Shown here: positions 59,001 through 64,000 of the stretch, one piece after another
Position numbering within the stretch: position 1 is the stretch's first letter
Layout of the letters: every line of letters begins with the position of its first letter
Source of the DNA: Agelas oroides
Lineage: Eukaryota; Porifera; Demospongiae; Agelasida; Agelasidae
Direction of reading: 5' to 3'
Length of the DNA: 64,000 nucleotides
Assembly: GCA_949130485.1 (NCBI GenBank)
Contig: OX422201.1
Location: 3,198,516-3,262,515, forward strand
The notes under the pieces: model-generated
Database searches by the model: none
Told to the model about the DNA's origin: nothing
What the model saw: the letters and a program-made list of their open reading frames with translations, nothing else
Program-made: the position numbers and the translations under genes

Positions 59001-62000
59001 AGCCATTCATTCAACAAGTCTTCACTAAACCGCATACCATCCAACAAGCAATTAACTGACCAGATACTTGCCAAGCTGTGTTTGGTCTGTCAACACCTTA
59101 GAGTACAGAGGGAAGAACATCTTATATTCCATACAATGTGAGAAACTTAAGCACATTTATTAATGCAGCAGCTGCAATAGAAACATACTTACCTGAACAT
59201 GAAGAGATCCCAAGTGAACAATATTCGCTGCAAGAAAACATAATAAAGCGTGTGTTTACTAACCTGAAGTGAGTCAAACCACTCATATACTTGCGTACTT
59301 ACCAAAAATACATAAGGAGGTATTGTCATCAACATTGGCTGTAACACTCCTGTCTGAGTGCAGAACGTCAACAACTCGTGACACAAAATTAACTCCTTCA
59401 AGTTGTTTCAGAGTCTACAACAGAATAAAACGTATATGACATAATCACCGTATTATTTACAAAGCTGTTATTTACTCTTTAAGAGACAATAGGCCAAGTT
59501 GTGTGATAGTTAAGAGAGAGAGAAATCAAATCCAGAGTAACCTTTTGTTTTCAGGCCAGGCTGAAATTCGAACACAGGAACACTTTTCACATGTTCTTAC
59601 AACCTAGCCTCTGGGTCCAAGGGAGTACGTACCAAACAACGTACACACCACACTTAGTCAAACTTAGTCAAACGAGCACAAGAAATTTAATTCTGAAAAA
59701 TTTATGGACAGACCTAGATGTAACTATTAATTGGAACCAATTTAGTGCAATACCAGTTATCACAGCCAGTATATCATGTTTAGATTCCCATGATCTATTG
59801 CAATTCCTAAATTATGAATGGTACAGCAAACTGTTTTTAGATGGTATAGCAGGATTACAAAATCTAATTCTCTCACTTTTAACGACTGAGCCTAATCACG
59901 ACAACACCTGAATGGATATTCTCACTATTCTTACAAAGAAGCTTGGCCTCGTTCCAAGGCCTTTCCCACTGGTATGCAGAAATGGAGTAAGAAGCCCTTG
60001 GAGCATTTAATTATCACATAAGTGAAGTCAATGCCACATGAGTAATGTCAATGTATGCAAAAACAGAAGGGGGAGGCCTGGGAGCATTTATCAATGTCTA
60101 CTTAAGAAGACAGAGTGGGAGAGGGGCCACCAACTGAAAAGAACATGTTTTGCACAGACAATTCTTTGCTCTGAACAATAAGCAGCAAATTTTTACTTCA
60201 CAAACATTGGGATTTCAAAACTTAGAAAGACATTGCAACAAAAGACCTCAAGATCGTTCTTTTGGTTATGGCCACTCCCATTTTCTGTCTACCTAAATGA
60301 CAATGACAAGCTTTACAAGATAAATGCTCCCAGGCCTTCCCCCTTCAGATTCAACAAGATGAGTACTTTAGTCAGGACCAGGTTCTTTGGGTTTCAACGT
60401 ATTAGGTTGTGGGCTGTTCTTCTGTGACGGGTCACATGGTAAGATTAGTATCAGATGGTAGTAACTGTTGGGTTCTAATCCAGCTTATTGCAGAAGTTCC
60501 TTACAGATTATATAACTAGCATGTCGGGCCAAACTGTTTCTGGTTTCTGCCCACGCCCTTTTTACTCATACTGGTCGTACCATCTGCCCTGTGCACGTGT
60601 ACGAACTGATGTTAGTGTGACCTTTGCTGAATCAAACAGCTGTTAGGAGTTGCATGGTGCTAGGTTAGTGCAAGACTGGAACATCATCACAGTAGACAAG
60701 TTGTGGACCTTCCAAAGAGAGCTTGAGGGGCTAGGTGACGAAAATTCACCAGCATGACAAAGGGATACATGGACACTAAACATAGGTCTGTGGCTTACTG
60801 CTTGGGTAAAACAACAGAAAGGGGGACTTTGAAAGAATCTTTTGTCACTGGTGATCAGCAACACATTGAAATTCGGAAGGTACATCAAGCTTATCGTACA
60901 AGAGAGTGGAGGAAGGAGCAGCTTGGCTTTCAAGAAGTAGTAGATATGCTCCTACTCTCTTGCAGTACAGCAGCTGATGATTGCTAGACTATGCTCTGCT
61001 ACACCAAGATTAATTTTGGACTGGATTTGGACTAGATTGCTGGAAGGACTGGTTGGAAACCAATTTGTTTATATCACATGCCCTCCAGCCAATCACATGT
61101 GGTGAACTATGTCACAGGTTGGAAGCTGTTAGAAAATTTATTAGTTGCTAACGTTGTCAAAGGAGGCAGGACACAGTTACATAGTATGCTGTCAATGATA
61201 TTCCAAGGGCAAGAATTGTGGATTCTGGTTATAAGAACAGCTCTATGGACAAAGTCATGATGAATGCATAGGGTTTTCAACAAAGAAGTCATCAGATTAG
61301 TCAAGATTACTTCTTATGATTCACCTAGCATCAAAGCAGGAGCTTAGTAACACTTTTAGCTTATGAAGTAATTTTGACTAGCCAAGTGGCTTAAGATAAT
61401 TCACCCATCAAGTTAGGAGGTAAAATTTTGTATCTTGGTGCATGTGTACCTAAAAATGACTGAAGTGGCTCTTTTTCATGCCTTTCCAGCTACCGTATTT
61501 CTTCGAATAGATGCTGCCCTCAAATAGTCGCCACCCTCGAATAGTAGTCACACAATCAGGAGCTCTGAGCAAAATAAACGCCACCCTCAGATAGTAGCCG
61601 CGGCTACTATACATATGGCACATGCACACGTATGCAAATAATTTCTGACGACGATCACTGGACTAGAACTAGGGCTGTTGGTGTTGTACAACCCGTTTCC
61701 ACGGCTGAGAGCACAACTGAAAGGCAGTGCTTACTACTGACAGCGTCTAACAGTCGTCACTTTATGACTCGTACATACCTTATCCAGCCGTCGTTGGTGT
61801 CTGCGGGCTTTCCAAAGAAATAAACGCCACCCTGGAATAGTAGCCGCCCTCAAATGCTAGCCACACAAAAACATGTGCAGCAAAAAATATAGTAGCCGCG
61901 ACGTCTGATTGAAGAAATACGGTATTTCCGGATTGTTCCATATCCAGATTGCAAAATCACCATTTGACAATGAGACTGCAGGTGAAGCTAAGATTAATGA

Positions 62001-63500
62001 TCACGCTCATCTCCATGTGCACATGTGTACATTACAATGTTACTTTCAGAGTACTGGTTGTTTCAATTAAGTGGAGTACCAATTAAGTGCACAAAATAAA
62101 GAGCTCTACCAGGCACCTCTAGTTTACTGTAACAGGATCTGTACCCACTTCCATAGAAAGAAGTCTTACAAACTGTCCAACCCTTCTTCTGGCTATTATA
62201 TCAATCAAGTAGATCATAATTTTGGCTCCTAATTACCATAAAGTATTTCCCTACCACACTGTCAAAACAGTATACCAAATGTGTAGCAAAGTAATATAGT
62301 ACCTGTAGTGCAGAATAGGATGTTAGACTACAATGTACTACAGAACACACACATAAACAAATACCTCTGGTGACAGGTTTTGCAGATGCAAAACACAGGC
62401 AGGAACACTCATTACACGGCGAATAAACAAAGCCATCATTGTGGAGGGAAACTGACAGAGCGCTAGAGACCTGTGAGGAAGATATACAGTAGAGTATATA
62501 TCACATAACAAGGGCCCACCCCATATTTCACTGGAGTTCATGCATGGGTCAAGAGGGGAATTTTGCCAAACATTTTAGAACAACCTGCGGAAGTGAACAA
62601 AGATCATCCTGTAGCTAAGTCCCCTCAACTATGCATACGCAGGAACCAGTTAACTTCCAAGGGATATGTTAGTTCTAACCACTATACGTAGTTTGGTAGG
62701 CAGGGATATGACAATGGTCAATCGAATGCCAACTGTATTGCTGTTTCTTGTTCTTAAAAAATAAACAAAGAACATGGGACAACAGTTTGGCAGGGAGAGA
62801 GACTTAATGTCATAACTTAGTGAGAAAATGCAGCTACAATAAGTGTCACATACACATCTTCTATCGTGGCGTACGGTAGTACGCCATATGTAAGGATGAC
62901 CCCCCCCCCCCCAAAATAAATGGCGGCCACATTAGAAGTGCATATATGACACGCTCGAAATGTCTGCGTTAGTTTAGTCAACGGCCTCTATAAGCCATCT
63001 CAGTCATTATCGAGTGCTTCCATGAACAACAGGACTGTTAACTTTGCTGGAAAGCATCGCTGAAGTACCAGACCAGGAAGTCGCTAAAACTGGCAAATTG
63101 TCTATCTTCCGACTTTTTTTCCTCTTCCTTTCTTTCTTCTTTCTGTGTAAGCCAAGCTAGCAGATAATGACTGAAGCTATTACAATGATTCAAACGCAAA
63201 AAAACAACAACATAAACCACTAGGTATTGCACTCACCACCTATTGTTCTCGAAGGGCTCGAACTAGTCGGCAATCCTCAGGTAACCCCATGCTTATGCTT
63301 GCCGCTATACGATATTTTGTTAGATTATAATATTATTCATACTATTCATAGCAACTACGCCCCCGGCGTGAAGCTCAACTGAGCATGCGCTTCAGAGATA
63401 GCTTACCGTGTGATAAGAAGGCAGCAGCTGACATAGCAGTACGTGAAGACAGCAACAGCCCCAAGGTCAGGTGGCATAACGCAAAACATAGTGAGCGAAT
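32681..63500 (-). CDS. UBE3B: Ubiquitin-protein ligase E3B orthologue (HECT E3), 5' end outside window
   Basis: Nineteen minus-strand exons with GT-AG borders and matching phases encode about 806 residues collinear with the C-terminal three quarters of animal UBE3B (the human protein is about 1,070 residues). HECT E3 ligases accept ubiquitin from an E2 on a Cys and pass it to the substrate. The catalytic Cys lies in [10 protein letters not shown] (codon 32,780-32,782) and the protein ends in GFELS. UBE3B rather than UBE3C is shown by the long insert between SIRCVEL and RLPTASTC ([12 protein letters not shown]). The N-terminal part, with the IQ motif in known UBE3B, lies beyond 63.5 kb. One short exon between 57,317 and 59,192 was not found. 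Introns range from 62 bp to 7.1 kb; the large ones are filled with transposons. Reading frames of all located exons are intact, so the gene is probably functional. Confidence 0.93.
32948..33042. repeat. Inverted (TG)n / (CA)n microsatellite pair
   Basis: A TG run at about 32,948-32,968 (interrupted TG continues to 33,001) is followed by a CA run at about 33,023-33,041, able to pair as a hairpin. It lies in the last UBE3B intron. Confidence 0.85.
33340..33720. repeat. Dispersed repeat, copy 2, with internal inverted repeat
   Basis: Partner of 30,740-31,140. It additionally contains a fold-back: GTGTAGGCTTTGATAGGCAG at about 33,519 is mirrored by CTGCCTATTAAAGCCTACAC at about 33,594-33,613. 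The arms meet around GCATGATTGATGGCATAAATTGC. Confidence 0.6.
34721..35945. other. UBE3B intron sequence without recognisable gene
   Basis: AT-rich intronic sequence. A GC-rich patch at 35,745-35,870 repeats TGGCCCCC three times. No ORF with a domain is seen. Confidence 0.5.
35946..36936 (+). pseudogene. hAT-family transposase remnant (zinc finger + N-terminal catalytic region)
   Basis: ATG 35,946 opens [11 protein letters not shown], then a TGA at 36,063. Past it is a TTF/BED-like finger region ([34 protein letters not shown]). After further breaks near 36,460, from 36,514 on, is [18 protein letters not shown] with the first catalytic Asp region, then [19 protein letters not shown]. These match the ZNF862/hAT-type transposases common in invertebrates. 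Homology stops at about 36,868, where a repeat found again at 37,679 begins. The RNase H-like second half and the dimerisation domain are not seen. Non-functional, lying opposite to UBE3B inside its intron. Confidence 0.8.
36869..37742. repeat. Direct repeat pair of about 55 bp, ends of an insertion in the hAT remnant
   Basis: TAAAGGTCTTGTTTAGGCTAG...TTTCACCTGTAT at 36,872-36,923 recurs at 37,679-37,731. The first copy starts exactly where the hAT protein loses homology. The segment between may be an inserted element with short terminal direct repeats. It contains a perfect 20-bp palindrome at 37,315-37,334 and no recognisable ORF. Confidence 0.55.
37743..39180. other. Intronic sequence with weak transposon-like reading frames
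   Basis: Short stretches such as [14 protein letters not shown] (about 38,198-38,240) and an open segment at 38,741-38,900 recall N-terminal parts of transposon proteins, but none is supported by a domain. A simple MITE-like AT-rich patch (AAAATTTT motifs) lies at 38,940-39,085. Confidence 0.35.
39180..40045 (+). pseudogene. HIRAN-Ulp1 fusion relic
   Basis: The first half is a HIRAN-like domain: [33 protein letters not shown], then after a frame break [16 protein letters not shown] and QGGLEIL (39,410-39,485). The second half is a C48/Ulp1-like protease: [20 protein letters not shown] (39,690-39,750), a frame break at about 39,785, HGNHWIVG with the His, VYDSVY with the Asp, another break, and [15 protein letters not shown] (about 39,984-40,030). 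In the last block Ser stands where the nucleophilic Cys (DCGIF) is expected. HIRAN domains bind DNA 3' ends in repair helicases. Here the domain is probably part of a transposon protein. Inactive. Confidence 0.7.
40340..40460. repeat. CGAAAATT-type MITE fragment
   Basis: Repeated (G/C)CGAAAATT motifs (CCGTGAAAATTAAAACCGCGAAAATT, TCGTGAAAATTTGTACCTGCG) resemble the ends of the element at 50,177-50,735. Only a fragment is present. Confidence 0.45.
41300..41375 (-). repeat. tRNA-derived SINE fragment
   Basis: On the minus strand it has GCAAGCCAGGTGTCCTGG then a B-box-like GGCTTCAATTCCC, preceded by the leader GAGGATTGTGGGGACTG. The A box is lost. Same family as the copies at 48.6, 49.9 and 50.1 kb. 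Confidence 0.6.
41692..42313. mobile_element. MULE-like MITE with about 10-bp target duplication
   Basis: Ends AGCCTCGTTCCCAGGC and GCCTGTGAACGAGGCT are inverted repeats. AGCACCCTTA stands on both sides (41,682-41,691 and 42,316-42,325, two bases offset on the right). Internal palindromic GC-rich stems (GCTCTCCCC / GGGGAGAGC) and TAGAGAGAA repeats are present, but no ORF. A related copy starts at 63,531 and a diverged one lies near 59,945-60,090. Confidence 0.7.
42606..52381 (-). CDS. UBE3B: UBE3B exons, HECT N-lobe
   Basis: Exons: 52,282-52,381; 51,247-51,444; 50,752-50,850; 43,514-43,621; 42,779-42,916; 42,606-42,671. All except the first begin and end in phase 0. They encode [93 protein letters not shown] and [19 protein letters not shown]. 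These are the conserved E2-binding N-lobe segments of UBE3B. The 7.1-kb intron between 43,621 and 50,752 contains a gypsy element. Confidence 0.93.
42917..43513. other. UBE3B intron, nothing recognised
   Basis: Plain intronic sequence. No repeat structure or ORF worth reporting was seen. Confidence 0.5.
43622..44742. other. UBE3B intron before the gypsy element
   Basis: Small ORFs are present but no domain. AT-rich patches with AAATTTTC/GAAAATTT-type motifs at 44,350-44,420 resemble those at 38,940-39,085 and 48,830-48,940 and may be one decayed MITE family. Confidence 0.4.
44743..44907 (+). repeat. 5' LTR of the gypsy element
   Basis: 165 bp, TGGTATTAGCTGC ... GAACGGTACA. It contains TATAAAATGG at about 44,804, a candidate TATA box for the retrotransposon transcript. 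Confidence 0.9.
44924..45640 (+). pseudogene. gypsy gag (frameshifted)
   Basis: ATG 44,924 overlaps the end of the primer-binding site. The gag product would be the capsid-like structural protein. [20 protein letters not shown] and the following helical region are read in one frame to about 45,226. A short out-of-frame stretch follows, then [19 protein letters not shown] from 45,254 on. It ends in the first part of a CCHC knuckle ([10 protein letters not shown]), after which the reading jumps to RT-proximal sequence. Two indels and the deletion make it non-functional. Confidence 0.8.
45610..48214 (+). pseudogene. gypsy pol: RT, RNase H, integrase (protease deleted)
   Basis: Pol sequence starts abruptly at about 45,610 within the region preceding RT. 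RT blocks are [20 protein letters not shown] and the catalytic HIDDVLIYG (about 46,111-46,137). RNase H follows with [21 protein letters not shown] and TDHKPL. Integrase has the HHCC finger (HEGHQG ... CPICARD) and DDE residues in [16 protein letters not shown] and [11 protein letters not shown] frameshift near 47,810 puts the last 130 codons ([34 protein letters not shown]) in another frame, ending at 48,214. RT, RNase H and most of integrase are continuous; protease is absent. Confidence 0.88.
48226..48392 (+). repeat. 3' LTR of the gypsy element
   Basis: 167 bp. Relative to the 5' LTR it has an extra GT before TATAAAATGG and one T-to-C change. Confidence 0.9.
48550..48655 (-). repeat. tRNA-derived SINE copy
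   Basis: On the minus strand: leader GATTGTGAGGGCTGGTGGTTG, a damaged A box (GTAGCTCAGTGGCTC), CAAGCCAGGTGTCC and a B-box-like CAGTTTGACTCC. Confidence 0.65.
48656..49851. other. UBE3B intron sequence, no gene recognised
   Basis: Decayed AT-rich repeats with AAATTTT motifs lie at 48,830-48,940. Otherwise unremarkable. Confidence 0.4.
49852..49962 (-). repeat. tRNA-derived SINE copy (best A and B boxes)
   Basis: On the minus strand it has leader ATAGGATTGTGAGGGCTGG, A box TAGCTCAGTGGTAGA and B-box-like GGATTCAACTCC, about 35 bp apart, followed by a non-tRNA tail. Pol III internal promoter elements are recognisable. It is not a functional tRNA because the acceptor and anticodon stems do not close. 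Confidence 0.75.
50045..50132 (+). repeat. tRNA-derived SINE head, opposite orientation
   Basis: TATATAGGATTGTGAGAGCTGG leads into GTCGTAGCTCAGTGGTAGAGC (a perfect A-box context), and the copy is truncated before the B box. It stands head-to-head with the copy at 49,852-49,962, about 85 bp apart. Confidence 0.7.
50177..50735. mobile_element. MITE with long degenerate inverted termini, next to a UBE3B splice donor
   Basis: The left end ACCGCATAGCGGGTTATTT and the right end AAATAACCTGCTATACGGT are inverted repeats of at least 20 bp. They are followed inward by CACGAAATTTT-type subrepeats. It carries no transposase. The right end stops 16 bp from the 5' splice site of the UBE3B exon 50,752-50,850. 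Confidence 0.8.
51445..52281. other. UBE3B intron, nothing recognised
   Basis: Short ORFs only. No domain or repeat structure was noticed apart from a C-rich run (CCCCCCCTCTCCCCC) near 51,742. Confidence 0.45.
52831..52902. repeat. 36-bp tandem duplication
   Basis: CAACAGCACTGCTAACATCAA...AAGACCTG is followed directly by a second copy TAACAGCACTGCCAACATCCA...AAGACCTG. It lies in a UBE3B intron. Confidence 0.75.
53199..53400 (+). promoter_or_regulatory. Duplicated CRE / X-box / CCAAT module upstream of the Crypton ORF
   Basis: A unit of about 104 bp occurs twice (about 53,199-53,286 and 53,303-53,400). Each copy has a CCAAT box (53,214-53,218; 53,319-53,323), a perfect CRE TGACGTCA (53,244-53,251; 53,355-53,362) and an RFX-type X-box GTTACCAATAGCAAC (53,253-53,267; 53,365-53,379). 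The second copy ends in the ATG at 53,390; in the first copy that ATG is GTG. The sites match known transcription-factor consensus sequences. Promoter function is inferred. Confidence 0.6.
53390..55033 (+). pseudogene. Crypton-type tyrosine recombinase, one in-frame stop
   Basis: ATG 53,390 is preferred over the upstream GTG because it follows the regulatory module and is the first Met in frame. The N-terminal 110 residues are acidic/linker. A core-binding domain follows ([15 protein letters not shown] ... [17 protein letters not shown]). The catalytic domain has [10 protein letters not shown] with the first Arg, [13 protein letters not shown] (His 54,634-54,636; Lys 54,643-54,645 where Arg is usual), TGHWSVEAL and the nucleophile Tyr (54,740-54,742, LRTYQR). 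A TGA at 54,503-54,505, preceded by FYW, interrupts the domain; otherwise the frame is open to 55,033. The C-terminus has a Ser-rich repeat and ends in [10 protein letters not shown], as in Crypton/ZMYM-like proteins. Cryptons integrate as circles using YR chemistry. This copy is antisense in a UBE3B intron and probably dead. Confidence 0.85.
55103..55196. repeat. Two long palindromes downstream of the Crypton ORF
   Basis: The palindrome CACTGTATCT-C-AGATACAGTG occurs at 55,108-55,128 and again at 55,163-55,183. The second copy extends to a 47-bp near-perfect palindrome (55,150-55,196) with CRE-like ends ATGACGTCA / TGATGTCAT. The two arms of the larger copy differ at two positions only. Confidence 0.88.
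55529..63500 (-). CDS. UBE3B: UBE3B exons, middle (pre-HECT) region
   Basis: Exons in transcript order: 63,407-63,500 (acceptor weak); 62,365-62,462 (alternative acceptor gives 62,470); 59,303-59,414; 59,193-59,227; one exon not located; 57,233-57,316; 56,792-56,919; 56,006-56,306; 55,529-55,747. Recognisable UBE3B blocks are [45 protein letters not shown] and [11 protein letters not shown], then [19 protein letters not shown] just before the HECT region. The phase between 59,193 (phase 0) and 57,316 (needs two bases) proves that an exon is missing from this list. Confidence 0.85.
57317..59192. other. UBE3B intron(s) hiding one unlocated exon
   Basis: Phase arithmetic requires an exon of length 3n+2 between 59,193 and 57,316. 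No convincing candidate was found. The rest is simple intronic sequence with degenerate repeats (a CAAACAAACACAAAGTCACAT patch at 57,390 resembles 49,435). Confidence 0.6.
59415..61490. other. UBE3B intron with decayed SINE and MITE pieces
   Basis: At 59,540-59,615 the minus strand has a tRNA-like B box (GTTCGAATTTC). At 59,945-60,090 is a diverged relative of the AGCCTCGTTCC MITE. An ORF at 60,754-60,987 shows no domain. No host exon is expected here because flanking exon phases match. Confidence 0.45.
61491..61924. mobile_element. 434-bp MITE with TACCGTATTTCTTC termini
   Basis: The left end TACCGTATTTCTTC and the right end GAAGAAATACGGTA are perfect inverted repeats including a flanking TA. 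Internal subrepeats of AATAAACGCCACCCTC and AATAGTAGCCGC occur near both ends. No transposase is encoded. I recall similar termini as abundant MITEs in marine invertebrates. Confidence 0.85.
62463..63406. other. UBE3B intron, nothing recognised
   Basis: A run of 12 C at about 62,901 and a pyrimidine-rich stretch (TTTCCTCTTCCTTTC) near 63,120 are the only notable features. Confidence 0.45.
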
Positions 63501-63530
63501 CTGCCTTGTATGCTTCCAGTAGCCTCGTTC

Positions 63531-64000
63531 CCAGGCTCTCCCCGCTAAGGAGGGGGAGAGCCTGGTACATTTTATCACGTGCGTGACGTCAAGGGTAAAC
63601 ACGACTTAATTACGCAGGGGTGGACTCTAAGCTGGGCGCCTACGCACATTCAAGAACCAGCGTTTTAAAGACTACTACAGTCTCCTTTTCAGGTAAATGT
63701 GGCTTTAGTGTGTTACCTTCGTCTTTGCAGTCAGCGACATATAGTTGTCCACTTAGAACTAGTCGATTTCTTGAGTCAGTGGCGACAACTCGAACAACAA
63801 TGACGCTAGCTTACAACACACAACAAATCACAAAGTTTCTTGCCATTCAGCCCGTCTGGTGCCGTGTCTGACACCCTGAGAATCTACTATACCCGTCTAC
63901 CTTGCGATTTATGGCTGCTGTAGGCAACGGTTTTTGTGCCATCGTTAGCTACGTGTGTACTTGCCTCGATCACGAGCTCAGAACGACGTGGGCGGGATTC
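63531..64000. mobile_element. Copy of the AGCCTCGTTCCCAGGC MITE, abutting a UBE3B exon (right end uncertain)
   Basis: AGCCTCGTTCCCAGGCTCTCCCC at 63,531 repeats the left end of 41,692-42,313. It is followed by a stem CCAGGCTCTCCCC / GGGGGAGAGCCTGG and the shared ATCACGTGCGTGACGT stretch. The right end was not identified before the window stops. Its left end lies 30 bp upstream of the predicted UBE3B exon 63,407-63,500. Confidence 0.6.

Noticed and set aside
32681-63500. Naming the HECT gene UBE3C
   Set aside because: The long insertion before the catalytic loop and the block order match UBE3B; UBE3C has a short connection there.
63375-63602. Minus-strand ORF of 75 codons as an independent small gene
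   Set aside because: Its start lies in a MITE; the useful part is the UBE3B exon 63,407-63,500.

Overview
The window is eukaryotic and almost certainly from an invertebrate animal. It has spliced genes with short GT-AG introns, a metazoan UBE3B orthologue, and a dense mix of LINE, gypsy, Ginger1, Crypton, hAT, tRNA-SINE and MITE elements. The protein set (HIRAN-Ulp1 and Ulp1-PHD relics, an RASET-repeat leader, PHD-bearing transposons) resembles sponge (probably demosponge) genomes. The phylum is an inference; an animal host is well supported.

Region 1 (1-24,083) is a tandem array of a 72-bp satellite, all in one orientation, broken by insertions. These are a 1.34-kb element made of interleaved inverted repeats (1,234-2,577), a 5'-truncated Ginger1-type transposon fragment with an Ulp1 protease and a PHD finger (5,286-7,095), a 5'-truncated LINE that itself holds a 306-bp MITE (7,466-9,813), and a nearly full-length but frameshifted LINE of the same family (18,550-23,999). 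Long ORFs on both strands of the satellite follow from its period of 72 = 24 codons and are not believed to be genes.

Region 2 (24,084-26,378) is transitional: a 60-bp (2 x 30) hairpin repeat with compensatory stem changes, several small tandem repeats, and no recognisable gene.

Region 3 (26,379-30,372, plus strand) holds an 11-exon gene not matched to any known gene: a P-loop ATPase with an SF3/AAA+-like layout, a basic and proline-rich middle with a duplicated exon pair, and a C-terminal PHD finger. All splice phases agree except for one 4-bp insertion.

Region 4 (about 30.4-64 kb) is dominated by the 3' three quarters of UBE3B on the minus strand. Nineteen exons from 63,500 down to 32,681 were reconstructed by splice sites, phase and similarity to animal UBE3B, with the HECT catalytic Cys intact. 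Its introns house a hAT pseudogene and a HIRAN-Ulp1 relic (34.7-40.8 kb), a gypsy element with near-identical 165/167-bp LTRs but no protease (43.6-50.8 kb), an antisense Crypton with one in-frame stop (52.4-55.5 kb), tRNA-derived SINEs and several MITEs.

The main new candidates are the ATPase-PHD gene, the hairpin repeat at 24.1 kb, the duplicated CRE/X-box/CCAAT module in front of the Crypton, and the repeated use of PHD fingers and Ulp1 proteases by unrelated elements.
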